Below are positions 45,101 through 51,927 of a DNA stretch of 64,000 bases, piece after piece; within the stretch, counting starts at the first letter, position 1, and each line of letters opens with the position of its first letter. The position numbers and the translations under genes were made by a program. Source of the stretch: Clostridia bacterium (lineage in GTDB: Bacteria; Bacillota; Clostridia; Oscillospirales; Acutalibacteraceae); NCBI GenBank assembly GCA_017415025.1, contig JAFQJH010000007.1:62001-126000 (forward strand), written 5' to 3'. The notes beneath the pieces are model-generated. The model made no database searches. It was given only the letters and a program-made list of their open reading frames with translations, and was not told where the DNA came from.

Positions 45101-46966
45101 AAAAATTCATGGAGTGCTGTGGCGGTACCGGAGGGTGTCGGCGGTCTTGTAGGCTACAATTGTGCGACAGTTACTAACTGCTATACAACAGCTTCCGTTT
45201 TAGTTGGCAATAACTACTATGGCGGCACTACCGCCAACTGCTACTATCTCTCCGAAACCGAAACTGAAGACGGCGGCAAGACTGCTGAGCAGTTCGCTTC
45301 AGGTGAAGTTGCATATCTTCTTCAGAACGGCGTTGTTGCAGAAGAGATCTATGATGACGAAGGTAATTATGTTGAATCTGTGACACCACATGTATGGGGA
45401 CAGAAAATCGGCTCAGACGATTATCCCGTTCTCGGCGGCGACAAGGTTTATCTCGTAACCAACTGTAACAACGAAAACGATTACAGCAACGAAAATATAA
45501 ATAATACACACGACTGGTCAAATAAAGACGGTATCTGTGCAAACGGTTGCGGTACTCAATGTTCGCACGAAGGCATTTCGGACGGTGAATGTGATATCTG
45601 CAAGGCAGAATTTCAGGCATCCGTAACCGATAAGGACGGCAACGAAATCAGCACATACAAAACCTTTGACGAAGCGTTTGCTGTGGCTCGCGAGAATGAA
45701 GACAGCACGTTGACTTTGCTCAGAAGCGTTACCCTTACGGACTATCTCTTTGCAAATTCCTGCAGGTTTACGCTTGACCTTAACGGAAAAACATTGCTTA
45801 AAGAAACTGACCGCGTGTTACAAACCGGCGAAAATGCAGATATAACAATCAAAGACAGCGGCGAAGGCGGAGCTATTCAGACTACCGCAGAGTACGCGAC
45901 GGCAATTGTTAATTTCGGCAATCTCACCATAGAGTCCGGCAAGATAAAGAGCGCTATGGGCATTTCAAATGATGGTACTCTCAATTTTATCGACGGAGAG
46001 GTTGAAGTAGAGTCTTTAGCGGCGATATATAATGGAGAAATGGGCGTAGTCTATATTTATGGTGGATCGCTGGCAAACAATGGCGAAAACAGTCCAACGA
46101 TTTATAATTATGGCAACTTGTATGTGTATGGCGGAGAAATAAACGGTAACATCGATATCCTTAATGATGGTTCTGCTTATTTTTCAGGCGGCGAATTCCC
46201 GAACGGTCTGAAACTCGCTAATAACGGAAAAGCTAATGATATCCTTGCTCTTGGTTACGCTTTTTATGATGAACTCGGCAACAGGCTCGATGTCGCTGAC
46301 GATGCAACGGCAATTGATGGCTATGTAAAAGTTGCAGAGTCTGCAAGCAAAATCTTCAAGGTTGCATACACACCGTCAGCCGATACTCACAACACCTTCA
46401 CGGTGAAGGTAGATGGCAGACCGACGATGATTCAGTTCATCGAGGAGGACGGCGGCACCAGAACCTATGACAGAAACAACAAGAACGTTACAATCACATC
46501 ATACGATGCAGACGGTAACGAGGTAAGCTCTCTCGACCGTACAGCGGCTTATGAGGTTTGGACGGTTTACACCAATCTCATCGGTCCTAACGTAAGGATG
46601 CGAGCAAAGTATATTGAAGGAACAGCTTATAAGTGGGAAAAGGGAACCTATGATTTCACACTTGAATTTGCAGAGCCCGTATATGACACGGAAATTTACG
46701 AGTCATATTTAGAACCCGTGACCAAGAAAGGCCCTGCAAAGGTAGTTCTTGTAACAGGTGCTGATGTTCAGGGCGTTCGCTTTAAAATGCCGAACGGCAC
46801 AACCACAACATACTATGCTACCGGTGCAAAAGTACTTGAAGACGGTAAACTCGAATTTACGGGCAAGGCATGGATGAACGAAAGCGGTGAAAACATAATC
46901 GAAGTCTATGTCCGTTCACAGAATACCTGGACATATTACGGCTACTTTACAGGAACGGTTGAATAA
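42170..46966 (+). CDS. Giant secreted multidomain surface protein (beta-helix, YDG, GLUG)
   Basis: 1598 residues. Signal peptide ~1-27. Residues ~60-350 are Gly-rich repeats of a right-handed beta-helix (NGGVRVEGKNSLTIYG, AAGIGGGTI, GAGIGSGGT), like the carbohydrate-binding beta-helix proteins of Clostridia. ~350-530 is Cys/His-rich; ~602-705 resembles a YDG domain (ASSKEYDGNS); ~827-1023 is a GLUG region (YTVSGLYF, VGLFGY, VGALIGSA, GGLIGY); ~1110-1150 repeats the zinc-knuckle motif; ~1173-1393 is a second beta-helix; ~1400-1598 a C-terminal beta domain without LPXTG or dockerin. AGGGAGG precedes the start. Likely adhesin or glycan binder under TetR control; function is inferred. Confidence 0.83.
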   Translation: MNKTLKKTLSVIITILMIVTSVPVSLAADDVNYIECSWDGTNNTVVSETKSVIEYTKITSDLTAWSTGWYVATGEVTIPSRVAVSGDVHLILCDDAVLTVNGGVRVEGKNSLTIYGQSDGTGKLIATATTDYYAGIGSNRNGGREPSAYGTIVIHGGTVEATGAWGGAAGIGGGTISGNGTILIYGGNITGTGTSNGAGIGSGGTSSQMTQNMGNVTILGGIVTGRTLWGAGIGSGRGNKSGGSLTVLGDNVQGYSDGGRGEGIGRGENAADIGKMVLSDGTPIISGAYTLPVSYTVDESNTLNVPAGTTLTIPAGVTLTNSGTITVQEGGTLINNGVIVQNGNFTNNGTFTCTHSVIADKWTTIEGTHYRECLSGCGGKVFEGACFGGVGTCLEGGICVDCGAVYLPKNPDNHVTEDTYIEYINDSNHGLYHSCCKALIQEIPHSPKEGQEATCVGVAVCADCGFAFGGNDTTNHTSEELKYVSNGKGTHILTHACCGNPAAAAEGHNMSYTVNGELTIEGICEDCGATGSVTLEPSVGGIYNGYAFKSTYSATGILSGLDAFEKPVISGCCEDGCADAGEHTVTMTMDDKSVSATFTVAPKELTITQLRASSKEYDGNSVVGVYGIDLEGIVVYKEGDYPDAMWDDVHDDVSLSYDNLLCTVDDVVPGTYETAKLSGVALKGNDAHNYVIAESLENVPLKDSNGYEYTIRNPIIHLEALDQFLVGDAELDQNEYIADGLREQFTMEGVLLYASGTSIEVDIDNVVIRFNGEDVTEYFDIWTYSGTLSRVCEGHEFDENGFCSTGQCNSYEPADKNVGTDEWGMEVEYYDIYNAGQLYWFAEQVNVYSNNGINGRLMDNITVNEDITAENLRQWTPIGGGYTPYTGFFDGQGYTVSGLYFNDPEATVVGLFGYTDYAYVIKDVHVSNSYFKADSHVGALIGSAGSIVSGCTADGTVTVEGETYRGGLIGYTSGGEVKNSWSAVAVPEGVGGLVGYNCATVTNCYTTASVLVGNNYYGGTTANCYYLSETETEDGGKTAEQFASGEVAYLLQNGVVAEEIYDDEGNYVESVTPHVWGQKIGSDDYPVLGGDKVYLVTNCNNENDYSNENINNTHDWSNKDGICANGCGTQCSHEGISDGECDICKAEFQASVTDKDGNEISTYKTFDEAFAVARENEDSTLTLLRSVTLTDYLFANSCRFTLDLNGKTLLKETDRVLQTGENADITIKDSGEGGAIQTTAEYATAIVNFGNLTIESGKIKSAMGISNDGTLNFIDGEVEVESLAAIYNGEMGVVYIYGGSLANNGENSPTIYNYGNLYVYGGEINGNIDILNDGSAYFSGGEFPNGLKLANNGKANDILALGYAFYDELGNRLDVADDATAIDGYVKVAESASKIFKVAYTPSADTHNTFTVKVDGRPTMIQFIEEDGGTRTYDRNNKNVTITSYDADGNEVSSLDRTAAYEVWTVYTNLIGPNVRMRAKYIEGTAYKWEKGTYDFTLEFAEPVYDTEIYESYLEPVTKKGPAKVVLVTGADVQGVRFKMPNGTTTTYYATGAKVLEDGKLEFTGKAWMNESGENIIEVYVRSQNTWTYYGYFTGTVE

Positions 46967-46978
46967 TTCTTATAACTC

Positions 46979-47018
46979 ACACCCCGATGCGCTTGCATCG
47001 GGGTGCAGTTGTTTTTTC
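46979..47018 (+). terminator. Terminator after the giant secreted protein gene
   Basis: CACCCCGATGC-GCTT-GCATCGGGGTG followed by CAGTTGTTTTTT. Confidence 0.9.
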
Positions 47019-47033
47019 TTCAATAAAAACTGA

Positions 47034-47061
47034 TTGCAGTTTCGGAAAATAGTGCTATAAT
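47034..47061 (+). promoter_or_regulatory. Promoter of the EEP phosphatase gene
   Basis: TTGCAG (47034-47039), 16 bp, TATAAT (47056-47061), 31 bp before ATG 47092. Confidence 0.7.
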
Positions 47062-47091
47062 AGTATTAAATTTCCGCAAAGGAGAATGCTT

Positions 47092-47961
47092 ATGTATATA
47101 ATCAGACAGCTTACGGCGCTTATACTTTCAATTATGTTCACTCTCGGCTCGTATGTTCCCGAGAGCCTTACAATTGCAAACGTACCCGAAAAGCCCGAGG
47201 ACAGCATAAGAATTGTGTCCTTCAATGTTCGTTGCAAGGATGATACCTTCGGCTCGGTTGAGGGCAGAAGTCAGCTTATCTGTGCCGCGTTGGAGCAGTA
47301 CGCTCCTGATTCCTTCGGCGTGCAGGAGGCGACAGCCGAGTGGATTGAAATCCTTGGCGAAAACCTTACCGACTATGATTGTGTCAGTCAGATGCGCGAC
47401 GGCAAGGAAAGCTCCGAGGCTTCGGCGGTGTTCTACCTCAAGGATAAATACGAGCTTGTTGACAGCGGAACAATCTGGCTTTCCGATACTCCCGATGAGT
47501 TTGCTTCAAAATTCACGCTGTCCTTCTGTCCGCGAATTGCAACGTGGGCAACCCTTAAAAATAAGGCAACGGGCGAAATCTATACCCATATCAACACTCA
47601 CCTTGACCACGTGCTTGAGTCCGTCCGCGTAAAGCAGATAAACGTGCTTAAGGTTAAGATTGAAGAGCTGAAGGCGGAAGGCTATCCTGTGGTGTGCACG
47701 GGTGACTTCAACACCAAGGAGGGCGCGGATGCATACAACGAAATGAAGCCGTGCCTGAACGATTCAAAGTATCTTGCAACAAATTCCGATGACGGCGCGA
47801 CGTTCATCAATTACGGCAAAAATATTTTCGCCAAAAAACCGATTGACTTCGTTTTTGTCTCTGACGGTGTAAAGGTTGAAAATTATAAAATCATTGACGA
47901 GCAAATCGGGGATATGTATCTTTCCGACCACGCTGCAATCTGCGCGGACGTAATTTTCTGA
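47092..47961 (+). CDS. Secreted endonuclease/exonuclease/phosphatase-family hydrolase
   Basis: 289 residues from ATG 47092 (AAGGAG seven bases upstream; the ATG at 47086 is too close). The N terminus is a membrane-targeting segment (MYIIRQLTALILSIMFTLG). EEP motifs follow in order: IRIVSFNVR, FGVQEAT with the metal Glu, HINTHLDH, VVCTGDFNTKEG, IDFVFVSDGV and SDHAAI. This fold covers DNases, inositol phosphatases and sphingomyelinases; extracellular location and neighbours (ceramidase-like, lipase-like, phosphatases) make a phospholipid or phosphodiester substrate plausible. Own promoter and terminator. Confidence 0.88.
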   Translation: MYIIRQLTALILSIMFTLGSYVPESLTIANVPEKPEDSIRIVSFNVRCKDDTFGSVEGRSQLICAALEQYAPDSFGVQEATAEWIEILGENLTDYDCVSQMRDGKESSEASAVFYLKDKYELVDSGTIWLSDTPDEFASKFTLSFCPRIATWATLKNKATGEIYTHINTHLDHVLESVRVKQINVLKVKIEELKAEGYPVVCTGDFNTKEGADAYNEMKPCLNDSKYLATNSDDGATFINYGKNIFAKKPIDFVFVSDGVKVENYKIIDEQIGDMYLSDHAAICADVIF

Positions 47962-47977
47962 TAAAACAGCACAAAAG

Positions 47978-48021
47978 CAACAAACAAGCCTTCCGACAGG
48001 GGAAGACTTGTTTGTTTTTTT
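47978..48021. terminator. Bidirectional terminator between convergent genes
   Basis: ACAAACAAG-CCTTCC / GGAAGA-CTTGTTTG with TTTTTTT on the plus side; the minus strand reads the same stem followed by TTGCTTTTG. It separates the EEP gene from the convergent DUF4430 lipoprotein gene. Confidence 0.85.
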
Positions 48022-48448
48022 ATTTTGTTCGGGTGAATTCGTAATGCTCTGCGTCGGCAATTTTCGTGCCGTCAACACCTGTCATCGAAGCCTCGCCGTT
48101 TTTGCTCAAAGACCAATATGTCTGATCTATATCGTAGTCGGCAAGGATTCCGTTGACGGTTTTTACGTAAAGACCGTAAGCGCCCTGCTCACCCGCAATG
48201 AGCCCGTGCTCAAGCAATGCATCACCGAGAGTTTCTTTGTCGGTATGTATTGTAAAGGTGACCGACTGCTCCTCGGCGATGACCTCAAGCTGAACTGTTT
48301 TCGCGCCTTTTCCGAATTCGGCATCCTTGAGGTAGGTTGCGCTTTCCCACACACCGCTTTTATCAACCTGCTCGGTGCAGGCGGAGAAGGAAAAGATAAG
48401 CACAAAAGCGAGAATGACGGCAGTGATTGACGTAATTGTTTTTTTCAT
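48020..48448 (-). CDS. DUF4430 lipoprotein, probable cobalamin-binding protein
   Basis: 142 residues. Signal peptide with a lipobox-like FSAC ending at Cys24, predicting a lipid-anchored extracellular protein. The mature part matches the DUF4430 / transcobalamin C-terminal-like domain: SVTFTIHTDKETLGDALLEHGLI, the YGLYVKTVNGILADYD segment and YWSLSKNGEASMTGVD. Homologous domains hold corrinoid in transcobalamins and occur in Gram-positive B12-linked lipoproteins. The gene is preceded by a cobalamin riboswitch with its own terminator, which strongly supports a role in corrinoid capture. AAAGGATG precedes the ATG. Single-gene transcript. Confidence 0.82.
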   Translation of the reverse strand: MKKTITSITAVILAFVLIFSFSACTEQVDKSGVWESATYLKDAEFGKGAKTVQLEVIAEEQSVTFTIHTDKETLGDALLEHGLIAGEQGAYGLYVKTVNGILADYDIDQTYWSLSKNGEASMTGVDGTKIADAEHYEFTRTK

Positions 48449-48483
48449 AAATAAACATCCTTTCTTTTTTCACAAAAAGGATA

Positions 48484-48512
48484 AAATAAAAGCACCCTTC
48501 GTGGGGGTGCTG
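48484..48512 (-). terminator. Expression-platform terminator of the cobalamin riboswitch
   Basis: Minus-strand stem AGCACCC-CCACGAA-GGGTGCT followed by TTTATTTTAT, between the aptamer and the lipoprotein ribosome site. Confidence 0.8.
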
Positions 48513-48527
48513 AAGCTAACAAAAACA

Positions 48528-48720
48528 AGAATATCCTGCCATATCCCGAATCACCTTCATCTCTCCCACTTGCCCAAGAGACTTTTACGAGGCACAGAAC
48601 GATAAGCATTCCGACTTGAGAAGCAGAACTTCAGTTACGGTAATGGCTGTTGCCGCAGAATTTCACTGCGATTTCCTTATCCCCGAGCGTGTTGCGCCCG
48701 ACCACCGAAAAACGGTTGAA
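48528..48720 (-). promoter_or_regulatory. Cobalamin (adenosylcobalamin-type) riboswitch
   Basis: On the minus strand: GGATAAGGAA, then the stem CGCAG-TGAAATT-CTGCG (the GGTGnAAATCC element), AACAGCC and CCGTAACTGAAG (the CCCGCnACTGT element) and CAAGTCGGAATGC (B12-box-like), followed by variable stems ending near GGCAGGATATTC. Order and spacing match the cobalamin riboswitch family. Expected effect: the lipoprotein is made when cobalamin is scarce. Boundaries are approximate. Confidence 0.75.
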
Positions 48721-48746
48721 CTGTGTTTATTCTTTTGTGTGTCTGC

Positions 48747-48775
48747 ATTTTATCATATCTTTATGGATTTTGCAA
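48747..48775 (-). promoter_or_regulatory. Promoter of the cobalamin riboswitch transcript
   Basis: Minus-strand TTGCAA (48770-48775), 17 bp, TAAAAT (48747-48752), about 30 bp before the aptamer. Confidence 0.65.
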
Positions 48776-48778
48776 CAA

Positions 48779-48810
48779 AAAACGGTGCAGAAAATCTGCA
48801 CCGTTTTGTT
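48779..48810 (-). terminator. Terminator of the C_GCAxxG-Mrp-propeller operon
   Basis: AAACGGTGCAGA / TCTGCACCGTTT stem (loop AAA) with TTTTGTTG following on the minus strand, 15 bp after the stop at 48825. Confidence 0.85.
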
Positions 48811-48824
48811 ACTTGTTAAATGAA

Positions 48825-49862
48825 TTAAACCTCAACGCTCCAGATGTAATCTGTTCTTACAATCTGTGAAGCGAGCATTTTTCTGCAGCCCGATTCATAG
48901 AGAACGAGTAGCTTTCCGCCGTACACATCGACACCCTCGGAGCGGGGGAGAGCCTTGAGAGAATCAAGCATTGCTGTTGAATCGAGGTAATAAATGTCAA
49001 CGTCCTTGCCTGAAACCTCAACCTTGCCGTCAGCTTCGCCGTCGAGCACGTTTTCGTAGAAGTTGAGCTCGGATTTTGTCATCTTACCCGAAATACTTGT
49101 AACAAATCTGCCGTCGGGAAGCTGTGTAAAGCCCTGACACATTGACTCGGTTTCAAGAATGAAATCGGGAGCAACAATATCCTTCGATTTGCCGTTATAG
49201 GTAAAGCCCTGCGGATTTGTGCTGTCGAGAACATAGCCGCAGGTCCAGGCGCACATCTCTTCACCGTTGGGTGAGGTGAGGTGGTGGCTGTCCTCGGTGA
49301 CGTAGTCGTCGCCCTTCTTATGATATTCGCCGACCCAGAGAATACCGTTTGAGCAGTTTGCGTAGGATGCTCTCGTACCTGTATTGAATCGGTCGATAAA
49401 CTGAACGGAGGCTTCATTTTCGGCATCCTTGAGGACGTCAAGTGAGAGTCGGCGCGCATACTTACCCGAAACGACCCAGGCGTTGCCCTCAAAGGTTGCG
49501 ATTCCGCCGCAGTGACCTGTGTAGCCGTCGCCGTCAACCTCGATGAGAGATACATACTTTTCTGTTTCGCCGCTTTCGGGGTCAATAACGTAGATTCTTG
49601 AGTTGCCCTCGGTGTTCATATATCCGCAGACAAGAACCTTATCAAGATAATTGCTGTAAGCAAGACCCTGAGGAACAAAGTCTGTATCCGTATCGGGATT
49701 TTCGCAGAATTTTTCCGCTTCCTCGTAATACTCGTTGAAAATGAGCTTTGAAGTCAGGTTTTCATCGCTCGTAACAGTTTTAACAAGATTTATGGGTAAA
49801 AGTGAAATCGCAGTAACAAGCGACATAAAAATTGCTGTGATTTTCTCAAAAATTCCTGCCAT
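48825..49862 (-). CDS. Exported protein with probable beta-propeller fold
   Basis: 345 residues. N-terminal hydrophobic segment (about 8-30) serves as signal or anchor. The rest alternates short beta strands with DG/NG turns, e.g. VPQGLAYSNYLDKVLVCGY, RIYVIDPESGETEKYV, HCGGIATFEGNAWVVSG, CQGFTQLPDGRFVTSIS and GVDVYGGKLLVLYESG, the look of an NHL/YncE-like propeller with seven or fewer blades. Several conserved Cys (CANCSNG-like and CAWTCGY segments) may form disulphides. No catalytic motif recognised. 12 bp downstream of mrp in the same operon; the connection is unexplained. Confidence 0.72.
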   Translation of the reverse strand: MAGIFEKITAIFMSLVTAISLLPINLVKTVTSDENLTSKLIFNEYYEEAEKFCENPDTDTDFVPQGLAYSNYLDKVLVCGYMNTEGNSRIYVIDPESGETEKYVSLIEVDGDGYTGHCGGIATFEGNAWVVSGKYARRLSLDVLKDAENEASVQFIDRFNTGTRASYANCSNGILWVGEYHKKGDDYVTEDSHHLTSPNGEEMCAWTCGYVLDSTNPQGFTYNGKSKDIVAPDFILETESMCQGFTQLPDGRFVTSISGKMTKSELNFYENVLDGEADGKVEVSGKDVDIYYLDSTAMLDSLKALPRSEGVDVYGGKLLVLYESGCRKMLASQIVRTDYIWSVEV

Positions 49863-49874
49863 ATTAAAAGCTCC

Positions 49875-50693
49875 TTATTTAAGAGTTTCCTTGATTTTAT
49901 CAGCCGCGTCGTAAAGCTCGGTGATTTCTGCAAGCTCAACTGCGCCCTTGTCAACGAGGCTTGCGATTTCGCTTCTTATCGGAAGCTTTGCAAGCACGGG
50001 AATGTTCATTTCCTTTGCAACCTCGTCAATCTTGCTTTCGCCGAAGACAGAAATTTTCTTTCCGCAATCGGGACACTCAAGATAGCTCATATTTTCAACA
50101 ATGCCGAGGATGGGCACGTTCATCATATTTGCCATATTGACAGCCTTCTTAACAATCATTGTAACAAGATCCTGCGGAGTTGTTACGATAACAATGCCGT
50201 CAACGGGAATTGACTGGAAAACGGTCAGAGCAACGTCGCCCGTGCCCGGAGGCATATCAACGAACATATAGTCAACGTCACCCCAGAAAACCTCCTGCCA
50301 GAACTGCTGGATGACACCCGAAATAACGGGGCCTCTCCAGATAACCGGCTGATCCTCTTTTTCAAGAAGAAGGTTGATTGACATCAGCTTGATGCCTGTT
50401 TTGGTTTCTGCGGGAAGAAGTCCCAATTCGTTCTGCATTGCAGGACCCTTTGCGCCGAAAGCCTTCGGAATTGACGGGCCTGTGATATCGGCGTCGAGAA
50501 TAGCGCAGGCGTTACCCTTAACCTGCATTGCTGTTGTGAGCATTGAGGTTACGAGCGATTTACCTACACCGCCCTTACCGCTGACAATACCGATAACCTT
50601 TTTAACCTTACTGTATTGATTACACGGAACGTGTAAATCCTTCTTTTCGCTGCAGCTTGATGAGCAGCTTGAGCAATCTCCTGTACAACCCAT
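49875..50693 (-). CDS. mrp: Mrp/NBP35-family Fe-S cluster carrier ATPase
   Basis: 272 residues. N-terminal Cys-rich tail (CTGDCSSCSSSC) like eukaryotic NBP35, deviant Walker A SGKGGVGKS at 38-46, DADITGPSIPKAFG, VDMPPGTGD and the C-terminal CPDCGKK pair that binds the bridging cluster. It delivers Fe-S clusters to apoproteins in the cytosol. The gene starts 2 bp after the C_GCAxxG_C_C gene, whose product is also Cys-rich and may be a redox or metal-linked partner. Confidence 0.93.
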   Translation of the reverse strand: MGCTGDCSSCSSSCSEKKDLHVPCNQYSKVKKVIGIVSGKGGVGKSLVTSMLTTAMQVKGNACAILDADITGPSIPKAFGAKGPAMQNELGLLPAETKTGIKLMSINLLLEKEDQPVIWRGPVISGVIQQFWQEVFWGDVDYMFVDMPPGTGDVALTVFQSIPVDGIVIVTTPQDLVTMIVKKAVNMANMMNVPILGIVENMSYLECPDCGKKISVFGESKIDEVAKEMNIPVLAKLPIRSEIASLVDKGAVELAEITELYDAADKIKETLK

Positions 50694-50695
50694 AG

Positions 50696-51151
50696 TTAAT
50701 TCTCCTTAAATAGTATTTTTTCTACTGCCCTTGCGGCATCTTCGACAAGCTGAACGCAGGGTCTTTTTTTATAGTACTGTTCTGTCCGCGCCTCGGGCTT
50801 CGGGTCAGTGCCTGCACCCTCATTAAGCTCAAGAAGCTCGCGACAGACGATTGACGGATTATTTTCTTTAAATTCGGCAATAATCTGCTGAACAACCTGA
50901 TAACAGCGTTGCTTTGCCTCGGCATCGTTGCCGTCCGTTGCACCGTATTTAAAGCCGACGAGCATTGCCGCTCCGCTGACAGCACCGCAGACTTCTCTCG
51001 CTCTGCCGACACCGCCGCCGAGACCTGCCGAAACCTTGAGCGCAGTTTCTTCGTCCATACCGAATTCGCCTGCAAAGGCGGCAAAAACAGACTGAGAGCA
51101 GTTGAATCCGCTTTTAAAAAGCTCGACAGCTCTTTGTGTTCTCTCTGACAT
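50696..51151 (-). CDS. C_GCAxxG_C_C family redox-associated protein
   Basis: 151 residues, helical. Diagnostic cysteines: FNCSQSV (Cys18), REVCGAVSGA (Cys55) and later QRCYQ, SIVCREL and RPCVQL. The family is widespread in anaerobes, often next to redox or metal proteins, and its biochemical role is poorly known. First gene of the unit with mrp and the propeller protein; AGGAGG site upstream. Confidence 0.88.
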   Translation of the reverse strand: MSERTQRAVELFKSGFNCSQSVFAAFAGEFGMDEETALKVSAGLGGGVGRAREVCGAVSGAAMLVGFKYGATDGNDAEAKQRCYQVVQQIIAEFKENNPSIVCRELLELNEGAGTDPKPEARTEQYYKKRPCVQLVEDAARAVEKILFKEN

Positions 51152-51218
51152 TTTATCGCCTCCTTTTTACATTATAGTATTCTAACACACTCAGAAAAAA
51201 ATGCAAGTACATATTTGC

Positions 51219-51247
51219 TTGACACGGAAGAATTGAGGCATTATAAT
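51219..51247 (+). promoter_or_regulatory. Promoter of the gtrA-like gene
   Basis: TTGACA (51219-51224), 17 bp, TATAAT (51242-51247): full consensus, 35 bp before the ATG. Confidence 0.85.
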
Positions 51248-51281
51248 TGAAAGGCTTAAGAAAATAAAAGGAACGTGTTTT

Positions 51282-51776
51282 ATGGATAAGCTTTTTGAAA
51301 AAATCCACGAAATCTGCGGAAAATTTATAAAGAGCGAAAAGCTGATGGATATCATCCGCAAGGTGGTTTCAAAAGAGGTGTTTTTCTACCTGCTTTTCGG
51401 TGTTCTGACAACGGTTGTCAATCTTGTTACGCTTGCGATTTTCAACAGATTTGTTGATATTATGGTTTCAAATATCATCGCGTGGGTAGCGGCTGTTGTT
51501 TTTGCTTACGTCACCAACAAGCTCTTTGTCTTTGAGAGCAAAAGCTGGAGGTTTGACGTTATAAAAAAAGAAATTCCGTCCTTCACGGGTGCAAGAGTGC
51601 TGACTCTCGGTATTGAGGAATTGGGTATCCTTATTATGATAAAGTGGCTTCATCTTGATGTGCCGCTTACAATCGGACCTGTCGGCGGTGAATTTATCAT
51701 CAAGGGAATTCTTGCTGTTATTGTTGTTCTTCTCAACTATGTTTTCAGCAAGATGCTGATATTCAAGAAAAAATAA
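51282..51776 (+). CDS. GtrA-family membrane protein
   Basis: 164 residues with four membrane helices (about 30-52, 58-80, 105-122, 133-158). FYLLFGVLTTVVNLVTLAIFNRF and WVAAVVFAYVTNKLFVFES are the GtrA hallmarks. GtrA-like proteins move lipid-linked sugars or help wall-teichoic or other cell-surface glycosylation. Stand-alone gene with a consensus promoter and terminator; no glycosyltransferase is adjacent. Confidence 0.9.
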   Translation: MDKLFEKIHEICGKFIKSEKLMDIIRKVVSKEVFFYLLFGVLTTVVNLVTLAIFNRFVDIMVSNIIAWVAAVVFAYVTNKLFVFESKSWRFDVIKKEIPSFTGARVLTLGIEELGILIMIKWLHLDVPLTIGPVGGEFIIKGILAVIVVLLNYVFSKMLIFKKK

Positions 51777-51782
51777 AATTTG

Positions 51783-51812
51783 GGGGAGGCTGTGAAAGTC
51801 TCCCTTTTTCGT
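51783..51812 (+). terminator. Terminator after the gtrA-like gene
   Basis: GGGAGGCT / AAGTCTCCC imperfect stem with GTGA loop and TTTTTC. Confidence 0.7.
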
Positions 51813-51846
51813 TAAATTACACAAAAAATAACCGCATTGTTTTATA

Positions 51847-51907
51847 TTGTAAAATTGTAATTTTGTGATATAATTACTTTAATATGGATGCGTGTGCACA
51901 CACATCC
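51847..51907 (+). promoter_or_regulatory. Promoter and 22-bp palindrome before the ceramidase-like gene
   Basis: TTGTAA (51847-51852), 16 bp, TATAAT (51869-51874). At 51886-51907 GGATGCGTGTG/CACACACATCC is a 22 bp palindrome with a single mismatch pair, starting 11 bp after the -10 box and ending just before AAAGGAG. It could be an operator or an RNA hairpin at the 5' end of the message. Confidence 0.6.
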
Positions 51908-51927
51908 GAATGAAAGGAGATAAAATT

